From NCBI GenBank assembly GCA_902789835.1, contig CADAPN010000167.1, positions 1 to 9,800 of the forward strand: a stretch of 9,800 bases of DNA, written 5' to 3'. The stretch is from Oscillospiraceae bacterium (GTDB taxonomy: Bacteria > Bacillota_A > Clostridia > Oscillospirales > Oscillospiraceae). The notes under the pieces are model-generated. The model made no database searches and had not been told where the DNA came from. It worked only from the letters and a program-made list of their open reading frames with translations. Numbering within the stretch: the stretch's first letter is position 1; each line of letters opens with the position of its first letter. The position numbers and the translations under genes were made by a program. Below, one piece after another: positions 1 to 9,800 of the stretch.

Positions 1-1647
<1,647 letters not shown>

Positions 1648-1661
1648 AAATCAGAAGAATT

Positions 1662-1705
1662 CAGTATACCCCCGCTGCAGAACATGTTGCAGCGGGGGTA
1701 TACTG
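1662..1705 (+). terminator. Perfect 18-bp stem hairpin after glnN (terminator-like, no U-tract)
   Basis: The left arm CAGTATACCCCCGCTGCA (1662-1679) and right arm TGCAGCGGGGGTATACTG (1688-1705) are exact reverse complements, separated by an 8-nt loop that itself contains ACATGT. It begins 14 nt after the glnN stop, as expected for a transcription end. It lacks the run of T expected of a standard intrinsic terminator on either side. It may end transcription weakly, protect the glnN mRNA 3' end, or be a DNA-level palindromic site. Confidence 0.6.
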
Positions 1706-1789
1706 CTGTCAGAGGAGAGAAAAGAACGCAGCCCGGATGCCGGAGAGAGTCAGCCGGTTATGCCCCTGTATCATGAAAACAGATTTCTC

Positions 1790-1818
1790 TTGCCCAAACA
1801 GGAGAAAACCTTTATAAT
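1790..1818 (+). promoter_or_regulatory. Probable sigma-A-type promoter for the phosphatase gene
   Basis: TTGCCC (-35, 1790-1795) and a perfect TATAAT (-10, 1813-1818) are separated by 17 bp, in an AT-rich patch of an otherwise GC-rich region. Transcription would start near 1825, giving a leader of about 80 nt before the ATG at 1905. It lies after the glnN hairpin, consistent with independent transcription. Predicted from consensus only. Confidence 0.65.
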
Positions 1819-1904
1819 AAAACGTCAGAAAGCAGCATCATGGGTGCAGAGAAGTGCGACAGAAAGAGTCCGCCTGCGGGAGTGCCTGAGGAGAACAGAC
1901 AGAC

Positions 1905-3566
1905 ATGAGATTGATCAATAAAATCAGTAAGAGCATTGCGTTTCGCAGCATCCTGATCGTCGTGACGCTGCTGATTGTCTATTCGGCGGTCTCAGGCATC
2001 CTCGGATATCGCGTCACCAGTCAGTCGCTCTATGACCAGTACACGGAGGACGCGTTTCAGGTTGCAAACGCAGCTGCATTCTTCATCGACGGAGATTCGC
2101 TTGATGAGATGCTTGAGGCCGGAGAGGACAGCGAGCTCTATCGCGAAACCTGGCTGCGGCTGGACCAGCTCTGCAATGCGTTCGACGCAACCTTTGTCTA
2201 TGTGATTCGGCCGGAGCTGCCAGACTATGACAAGATTACCTTTCTCTTTTCCACCGTCCGCTGGGAGAGCGAATATACGCCCTATGAGCTCGGATATGTC
2301 AGAACCACAACCAACGACGAATACAAACTGAAATACCGGAACCTGTATGAGGGGAGCTCGAATCAGGAACTCCTGCTGCTGAACGGTGCAAATTATAAAC
2401 GTTCTTCCCACCACATCACTGCCATGGTTCCGGTGAAGGACACGGATCAGCGCACCAAGGCGATCATCTGTGTACAACGGCCGATGGACGAAATCCGTCA
2501 TATTCAGATGAGCTATGTATCCCATATCCTCAGGAGACTGTTGATGCTTGCAGCCCTGGAAATCATCGGGATTGAGCTTTATCTGAGTGAGCAGCTCATC
2601 AAGCCGGTCACGAAGATCACGGAAGAGGCGAGCCGCTTTGCGCGGGAGAATGAAACGGCGGAGAAGAAGCTGACCGACAGCATCCGCGGACAGGATGAAA
2701 TCGGCGTACTGGCCCAGTCCATCGACCGGATGGAAGAACAGATCACAGACTATGTGCGGCATCTGACTGCGGTCACGGCGGAGAAGGAACGGATCAGTAC
2801 GGAGCTGAATGTGGCCAGACGGATCCAGGCGGATATGCTGCCCAGCGTGTTTCCGGCTTTCCCCGATCACGATGACTTTGATATTTTTGCCAGCATGACT
2901 CCGGCCAAGGAGGTCGGCGGCGACTTCTATGACTTCTTCCTGGTGGACGACGACCATCTTGCCATGGTGATGGCCGATGTTTCGGGAAAGGGCGTGCCGG
3001 CGGCACTGTTCATGGTGATCACCAAGACCCTGATCAAGAACCGCGCCCAGATGGGCGACAGCCCTGCCGAGATTCTCTATCATGTAAACAATCAGCTCTG
3101 TGACGGAAACGAGAGCGACATGTTTGTCACAGTATGGCTGGCCATTCTGGAACTCTCCACCGGAAAGGGCATTGCCGCTAATGCCGGGCATGAGCACCCG
3201 GTTCTCTGCCGAAAGGGCGGCAGGTACGAACTGGTCGTATATCGGCACTCGATGGCGGTGGCCGCAATGGAGGATATCCCGTTTAAGGAGCACGGTTTTG
3301 AGCTTCACCCCGGAGACAGGCTGTTTGTCTACACGGACGGTGTTCCCGAGGCGACGAACATCAACAATGAGCTTTTCGGTACCGAACGGATGCTGGAAGT
3401 GCTGAACCGCGATCCGGACGCAGCGCCGGAAGAGCTGCTGAAAGCTGTCCGGGAGAGCGTGGATGAATTTGTCGGAGAGGCGCCGCAGTTTGACGACATG
3501 ACCATGCTCGGCTTCTGCTACAACGGAGCTTCAGGGCAGAAGAAGACAGTCGCTCCCGAGCTGTGA
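1905..3566 (+). CDS. Membrane-bound sensor serine phosphatase: extracytoplasmic sensor, HAMP, SpoIIE-type PP2C
   Basis: A 553-residue protein. TM1 spans about residues 11-35. An extracytoplasmic region of about 165 residues follows (Cache-like by length and layout, not confirmed). TM2 is about 205-228, a HAMP-like linker about 228-285, a coiled coil about 285-312, then a SpoIIE/RsbU-type PP2C domain to about 540. Metal-site motifs are intact: GGDFYD (D340), ADVSGKG (D358), AGHEHP, YTDG (D478) and FDDMTM (D530/D531), so it should be active. Such phosphatases usually dephosphorylate an anti-sigma-factor antagonist (SpoIIAA/RsbV type) in response to a signal sensed outside the cell. No antagonist, anti-sigma or sigma gene lies nearby, so the target is unknown. 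The start is set by GAGGAG at 1888-1893. It has its own promoter upstream and terminator downstream, so it is probably monocistronic. Confidence 0.88.
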   Translation: MRLINKISKSIAFRSILIVVTLLIVYSAVSGILGYRVTSQSLYDQYTEDAFQVANAAAFFIDGDSLDEMLEAGEDSELYRETWLRLDQLCNAFDATFVYVIRPELPDYDKITFLFSTVRWESEYTPYELGYVRTTTNDEYKLKYRNLYEGSSNQELLLLNGANYKRSSHHITAMVPVKDTDQRTKAIICVQRPMDEIRHIQMSYVSHILRRLLMLAALEIIGIELYLSEQLIKPVTKITEEASRFARENETAEKKLTDSIRGQDEIGVLAQSIDRMEEQITDYVRHLTAVTAEKERISTELNVARRIQADMLPSVFPAFPDHDDFDIFASMTPAKEVGGDFYDFFLVDDDHLAMVMADVSGKGVPAALFMVITKTLIKNRAQMGDSPAEILYHVNNQLCDGNESDMFVTVWLAILELSTGKGIAANAGHEHPVLCRKGGRYELVVYRHSMAVAAMEDIPFKEHGFELHPGDRLFVYTDGVPEATNINNELFGTERMLEVLNRDPDAAPEELLKAVRESVDEFVGEAPQFDDMTMLGFCYNGASGQKKTVAPEL

Positions 3567-3618
3567 GCATAGGGAAACGGAAGTCCCTGGAAGATTCAGA
3601 AGGTATTGAGTGAACATA

Positions 3619-3649
3619 AAACCGACAGGCATTCCGCCTGCCGGTTTTT
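3619..3649 (+). terminator. Intrinsic terminator after the phosphatase gene
   Basis: Arms AAACCGACAGGC (3619-3630) and GCCTGCCGGTTT (3636-3647) pair over 12 positions with one A/C mismatch around a 5-nt ATTCC loop, ending in a run of five T (3645-3649). It lies about 50 nt after the stop at 3566 and separates this transcript from the atp operon. The A-rich left flank gives it some potential in the reverse direction too. Confidence 0.88.
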
Positions 3650-3757
3650 CCGTCGAAAGAACATAAAATGGAAAACCGACGGGTTCTGCAGAAGGAAGCA
3701 GCCGGTAAATTGCGCAGCAAATCTGGAAAAATGTTGAACAGGGAAGGGGAAAAGCTC

Positions 3758-3786
3758 TTTTCAAAAAATAAAAAATGGTGTATGAT
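3758..3786 (+). promoter_or_regulatory. Candidate promoter of the ATP synthase operon
   Basis: TTTTCA (3758-3763) and TATGAT (3781-3786) are spaced by 17 bp within a strongly AT-rich tract, 36 nt before the atpB start. An overlapping alternative -10 is TATAAA (3786-3791) with a TG extension at 3783-3784. The strong Shine-Dalgarno AAAGGAGG at 3807-3814 follows. No operator or riboswitch-like structure is seen in 3650-3757. Predicted from consensus only. Confidence 0.5.
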
Positions 3787-3821
3787 ATAAAAACGTATGA
3801 CCGTATAAAGGAGGTGAGTGA

Positions 3822-4505
3822 ATGGAAGAAACCACCCATGCATTGTTTTCCATCGGACCACTGGAAGTTACCGGCACCGTAACGACGATGTGGGCCATCA
3901 TTGCTGTTCTTACGCTGCTCAGTTGGCTGGCTACGCGCAATATGAAGGATGTGCCCGGAAAGCTGCAGAACATTGCGGAAATGGCGGTAGGAAGCCTGCA
4001 GAATTACTTTAACGGCACATTGGGAACCAAGCTCTGCAAGAAGTATTTCCCGGTGTTTGCGACTTTCTTTATCTTCATCATTGTCAGCAACTATTCCGGC
4101 CTGCTCCCGGGCGCCGGACACCTGAAGGCGTTCCATGTGCCGACGGCAAGTCTTTCCGTGACGGCGGGACTTGCAATTGTCGCGTTCTTCACGACTCATT
4201 TCGTCGGGGTAAAGGAGAGAGGCTTCGGAAAGTATCTGATCGGGGTCCTTACTTCGATGACGATCCCGCTGTTTTTCCTGGCGATCATCGAGCAGTTTGT
4301 CCGCCCGTTCTCGCTGGCGCTCCGTCTTTACGGAAACCTCTATGGAGAGGAAGCGGTGACCGAGAATCTTTATAATATTTTCCCGATCCTGGCTCCGCTG
4401 GTGATGCAGGTGCTGAGCCTGCTGTTCTGCCTGATTCAGGCATTGGTCTTCACGATGCTGCTCTCCATCTATGTCTCGGAAGCGGCGGAAGAAGAGGAAG
4501 AATAA
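3822..4505 (+). CDS. atpB: F-type ATP synthase subunit a
   Basis: Membrane stator subunit that carries ions to and from the c-ring. It has 227 residues, slightly short but normal for Firmicutes. Hydrophobic segments lie at about 22-37, 76-95, 110-128, 137-158 and 186-216. The hallmark segment RPFSLALRLYGNLYGEE contains the essential arginine (R168, equivalent to E. coli aR210), and Q206 in LIQALVF matches the conserved glutamine of the last helix. The C-terminus ends in an acidic EAAEEEEE tail. The start is fixed by AAAGGAGG at 3807-3814, 7 nt before the ATG. It is the first gene of the operon; no atpI precedes it. Sequence quality is normal, with no sign of a frameshift. Confidence 0.96.
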   Translation: MEETTHALFSIGPLEVTGTVTTMWAIIAVLTLLSWLATRNMKDVPGKLQNIAEMAVGSLQNYFNGTLGTKLCKKYFPVFATFFIFIIVSNYSGLLPGAGHLKAFHVPTASLSVTAGLAIVAFFTTHFVGVKERGFGKYLIGVLTSMTIPLFFLAIIEQFVRPFSLALRLYGNLYGEEAVTENLYNIFPILAPLVMQVLSLLFCLIQALVFTMLLSIYVSEAAEEEEE

Positions 4506-4547
4506 GCTCATTACTACATTATTATTTTCATTAGGAGGAACAATTCT
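4506..4547 (+). promoter_or_regulatory. AT-rich translation-initiation region of the c subunit
   Basis: The 42-nt gap between atpB and atpE is about 71% A+T (30 of 42), in sharp contrast to the surrounding GC-rich genes. It ends in AGGAGG (4533-4538) spaced 9 nt from the ATG. In E. coli the atpE leader is an unstructured, U/A-rich enhancer that raises synthesis of c, which is needed in about 8-17 copies per enzyme. The same role is inferred here from composition and position. Confidence 0.5.
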
Positions 4548-4778
4548 ATGGCATCTTCAGGACTTATTGCTATCGCGGCTGCGATCGCTATCGCTGTCAG
4601 CACCCTCGGCCCGGCCATTGCGCAGGGCATCACCGCAGGAAAGGCGATGGACGCCATTGCCCGCCAGCCGGAAGCAGCAGGAAACATCCGCTCCACGCTG
4701 ATTGTCGCCCTTGGTATGATTGAGGCACTGACGATCTACGGCCTGCTGATCGCGTTCATGCTGGTATCAAAGGTTTGA
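4548..4778 (+). CDS. atpE: F-type ATP synthase subunit c (proton-type ring)
   Basis: A 76-residue proteolipid that forms the rotor ring. It has two membrane helices (about 5-27 and 49-74) joined by the polar RQP loop (residues 39-41). The ion-carrying carboxylate is E59 in [10 protein letters not shown], and Q26 is present in helix 1. Sodium-type rings (Ilyobacter/Propionigenium) have Ser and Thr directly after the Glu; here these are Ala60 and Leu61, and EALTIYG matches proton-type rings of cyanobacteria and chloroplasts. Proton coupling is therefore predicted. A glycine-poor, alanine-rich helix 1 fits the family. It has its own strong ribosome binding site and no overlap with neighbours. 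Confidence 0.95.
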   Translation: MASSGLIAIAAAIAIAVSTLGPAIAQGITAGKAMDAIARQPEAAGNIRSTLIVALGMIEALTIYGLLIAFMLVSKV

Positions 4779-4817
4779 TCCGGCGATTCCTATCGGATAA
4801 CGAAGAGGAGACAGTCC

Positions 4818-5129
4818 ATGATCAGTATCAACATATCTGAACTCATCTGGACAGTCATCAACTTCTTTCTGCTGCTGTTTTTACTCAATCGCTTTCTGGA
4901 AAAGGCCAGAAGCCGTGAAGAGGCAAAGAAGCTTCTTGCTCTGAACGCGGAAGAAATCGAAAAGCACAACGCGGAAGTGCTGCAGGAAGCAAAAAAAGCC
5001 TCGGTGCAGAACCGGAAAGATTCGGAAGCGGCACTTTCTCAGAGACAGGAAAAAACCGCGCAGCAGCTTCATGAGGCTGCGCCGGAGCTTGCGGCCATGC
5101 TGGCGGAAAAGCTCCTGAGCGAAGAGTAA
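4818..5129 (+). CDS. atpF: Short F-type ATP synthase subunit b
   Basis: Peripheral-stalk subunit. It has 103 residues against about 160 for a usual b. The N-terminal segment ISELIWTVINFFLLLFLLNRF is the typical single membrane anchor, followed by a highly charged, alanine/glutamate-rich coiled coil (about 25-90). The end, ELAAMLAEKLLSEE, resembles the AEKIL-type segment that lies near residue 135 in longer b subunits, so the coiled coil looks shortened internally rather than cut off. The start is set by GAGGAG at 4805-4810. It precedes a second b-type gene at 5172, so the stalk is probably a b/b' heterodimer, as in cyanobacteria and mycobacteria. No frameshift is visible. Confidence 0.85.
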   Translation: MISINISELIWTVINFFLLLFLLNRFLEKARSREEAKKLLALNAEEIEKHNAEVLQEAKKASVQNRKDSEAALSQRQEKTAQQLHEAAPELAAMLAEKLLSEE

Positions 5130-6167
5130 ACAGAATGAACCATTACGGCAGAAAGGAGGGATGACCGGACTATGAGAATGGGGTATACCCTGATTTACGG
5201 GTTGATTAACTTTGCCATCCTTGCGACGGCACTGTATTTTATCGGAAGAAAACTTGTACCGAAGATGCTCGGCGGGCGCAGAGCCCAGGTGGAAGAATCG
5301 CTCCAGGCGGCGGACGCTGCGTCGGCAAACGCAAAGACGCTTCTGGATGGAATCGACCAGACCAACAGTGATGCTGAGAAGGAGTGCGCCGGCATCCTGA
5401 GCGCGGCGCGCGAGTCCGCGGCTGCGGAAAAAGAGCGCGCGGAGGCCCTGAGCCGCAGAGCGGTGGAAGAGCTGAACGAGGACAACGAGAAGTCCCTTCA
5501 GTATCAGACAAAGTCCGCACGCACCGCCCTGACCCGTGACACCATGGAAGAGGTGATCAATCAGGCGTCGGTTCTGCTGGCGGACGAAAAGTACGCCGAT
5601 GCCCGGGCCCGGATGACGGAACGCCTGATCGACCGGGCGGAGAAAAAGCTCCACATCACCCGCGGCGACCTGATGGCCTTTCAGGAAAAAGGCTTCATCC
5701 CGGTGGAGATGCACGGTGTGACAGAGACGCCGGAAAAGGACATCGTCCGGGTAAAGGCGGCAATCCTGCACGCACTGCGTGAGGCAGGGGAGGACGCGAC
5801 AGAGGATCAGATCAGGATTACGGCCGGCGCGGATGAGAGCCTCATCGGCGGCGCCTACCTGAAAGTCGGCGACACCGTCTATGACAGCACCCTAAAGGGC
5901 ATGCTGCAGCGGGTCAGAGATTCGGTCAATGTCCTGGAACACGATGACGAAGCGCTCATCGATGCGCTGAAGGAAGAGCTTGCCAAGGCAGACCGGGAAA
6001 CGGCGGTCTACCAGAAGGGGACCGTTATCAGCGTCTCCGATGGCATCTGCCGCATCGCCGGCGTATCGGATGCCATGGCGGGCGAGCTGATTGAATTCAA
6101 CCGGGATCTGCGCGGCATGGTGATGGACCTGGAGAAGGACAACATCGGCGTCGTGCTGCTGGGCGAC

Positions 6168-6172
6168 TATAG

Positions 6173-6176
<4 letters not shown>
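6168..6176 (+). other. Frameshift point in alpha (about 10 nt apparently missing)
   Basis: Alpha homology is in the frame of 5172 through GGC GAC TAT (GDY, ending 6170) and resumes at GAA GGC GAT (EGD) from 6173. Typical alpha proteins have about four residues between these motifs (pattern GDYxxIKEGDEV), but only two bases, AG, remain, plausibly the end of an AAG lysine codon. A net loss of 3n+1 nt, most likely 10, explains both the frame change and the missing residues. There is no slippery sequence, and the -1 frame meets TAG at 6170-6172, so programmed frameshifting is unlikely. Confidence 0.8.
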
Positions 6177-7432
<1,256 letters not shown>

Positions 7433-7444
7433 GGGGGCTGAAGC

Positions 7445-8314
7445 ATGGCAAACCTGAGAGCCATCCGTACGCGCATCAAGAGCGTTGAGAACACCCGCCA
7501 GATTACCAAGTCCATGAAGATGGTCGCGGCGGCAAAACTGCGCAAGACCCAGACCGCGTTTGCCAGTCTCCGTGCCTATGCCGAGGAGAGCGGCAAGCTG
7601 CTGAAAGAGGCGTCGGCCGGACAGACGGGGATCGAGAATCCTTACCTGACGCCGCACGCGGAATGCCGGAAAATCTGCTACGTGTTGATCGTCGGCAACC
7701 GCGGCCTCTGCGGCACCTACAATCAGAGCCTGCTGCGCTACTGCGAAAACCTCATCAAGGACAATGGCCAGGAAAGCTATGTCATCGTCTGCGGACGCTG
7801 GGGCAAGGATTTGATCGCCGCTGCCGGACTGGAAGTCCGGGAGAGCTATGAGATCGGCGATACCCCGACCCATGAGGAAGCGCTGACACTGGCCGAGAGG
7901 CTCAAAGAGCTCTACCGGGAAGGGACCGTCGACGAGATCAGGCTGGTATACCAGCATTATCGCTCCGTCCTGTCGCAGGTACCGGAGCAGGCACAGCTGC
8001 TTCCTCTGCAGAAACAGGAAGAGACCGTGAGCTCGGAAAGAAGGACGATCTTTGAACCGGACCGCGACAGCCTTCTGAACACACTGCTGGACATGTACAT
8101 CGGCAATACCGTCCATGCCATTCTGCTGGAGGCCCGGACCGGCGAGCATTCCGCCCGCATGACCGCGATGACCGCGGCGGCGGACAACACGGAAGAGCTC
8201 ATCAACGATCTGACCCTGGAACTCAACCACGCACGCCAGGCAGCCATTACCACCGAAATCTCCGAAATCGCAGGCGGTGCGGAAGCACTTCGGAACAACA
8301 CTGCCGGAGGATAA
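7445..8314 (+). CDS. atpG: F-type ATP synthase subunit gamma
   Basis: Central-stalk rotor subunit that turns inside the alpha3beta3 head and links it to the c-ring. It has 289 residues, a normal length. The N-terminal helix carries the family signature RAIRTRIKSVENTRQITKSM then KMVAAAKLR. The Rossmann-like core has VGNRGLCGTYNQ (RGLCG at 86-90). The C-terminal helix has EHSARMTAMTAAADNTEELI, then ELNHARQAAITTEISEIAGG. The start is 12 nt after the alpha stop and preceded by AAGGGGG (7431-7437), which overlaps that stop, suggesting translational coupling. Sequence intact. Confidence 0.97.
   Translation: MANLRAIRTRIKSVENTRQITKSMKMVAAAKLRKTQTAFASLRAYAEESGKLLKEASAGQTGIENPYLTPHAECRKICYVLIVGNRGLCGTYNQSLLRYCENLIKDNGQESYVIVCGRWGKDLIAAAGLEVRESYEIGDTPTHEEALTLAERLKELYREGTVDEIRLVYQHYRSVLSQVPEQAQLLPLQKQEETVSSERRTIFEPDRDSLLNTLLDMYIGNTVHAILLEARTGEHSARMTAMTAAADNTEELINDLTLELNHARQAAITTEISEIAGGAEALRNNTAGG

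Positions 8315-9800
<1,486 letters not shown>

Noticed and set aside
1992..3308. A 438-codon open frame on the - strand opposite the phosphatase gene
   Set aside because: The + strand frame has a complete, ordered set of PP2C, HAMP and membrane features; the - strand frame has none.
3650..3757. Possible small gene or riboswitch upstream of the atp promoter
   Set aside because: No frame with a ribosome binding site and no convincing structured RNA motif was seen; it looks like plain spacer.
4779..4817. Short inverted repeat ATCCG/CGGAT between atpE and atpF as a terminator or processing site
   Set aside because: A stem of only 5 bp with an 11-nt loop and no T-run; not distinguishable from chance.

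Overview
The window is bacterial and GC-rich, with strong AGGAGG-type ribosome binding sites, intrinsic terminators and AT-rich promoters. Three features point to an anaerobic Firmicute, probably class Clostridia and possibly a Lachnospiraceae-like gut or oral lineage: a type III (GlnN) glutamine synthetase, a SpoIIE/RsbU-type phosphatase, and an F-type ATP synthase operon without atpI. The lineage is inferred from gene families only. All real genes are on the + strand.

Layout. (1) 1-1647: the 3' part of a type III glutamine synthetase gene, cut by the window edge and carrying an exact in-frame 69-bp tandem duplication. (2) 1648-1904: an intergenic stretch with a perfect 18-bp hairpin and a good sigma-A-like promoter. 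(3) 1905-3566: a membrane-anchored sensor phosphatase (extracytoplasmic sensor, HAMP, SpoIIE-type PP2C). (4) 3567-3821: an intrinsic terminator and the probable atp promoter. (5) 3822-9800: the ATP synthase operon in the order a (atpB), c (atpE), short b (atpF), a fused b'-delta-alpha frame, gamma (atpG), beta (atpD, frameshifted), epsilon (atpC, first 17 codons only).

The ATP synthase genes encode one machine. a and c form the ion-driven rotor/stator pair, gamma and epsilon the central stalk, alpha and beta the catalytic head, and b/b'/delta the peripheral stalk. The c subunit has the residues of a proton-type ring.

The most unusual feature is one reading frame from 5172 that holds a complete b-type subunit, then only the C-terminal domain of delta, then without any stop or start signal the N-terminus of alpha. 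b-delta fusions are known in mycobacteria. A continuous b'-delta-alpha polypeptide missing the delta N-terminal domain (the part that normally grips alpha) is something I do not recognise as established.

Three lesions in core genes need caution: the 69-bp duplication in glnN, an apparent loss of about 10 nt that frameshifts alpha at about 6171, and an exact 31-bp tandem duplication that frameshifts beta at 9421. Their density and exactness suggest assembly or contig-joining errors. The fusion should therefore be checked against raw reads and relatives, although its seam loses no residues of either domain, which favours a real fusion.
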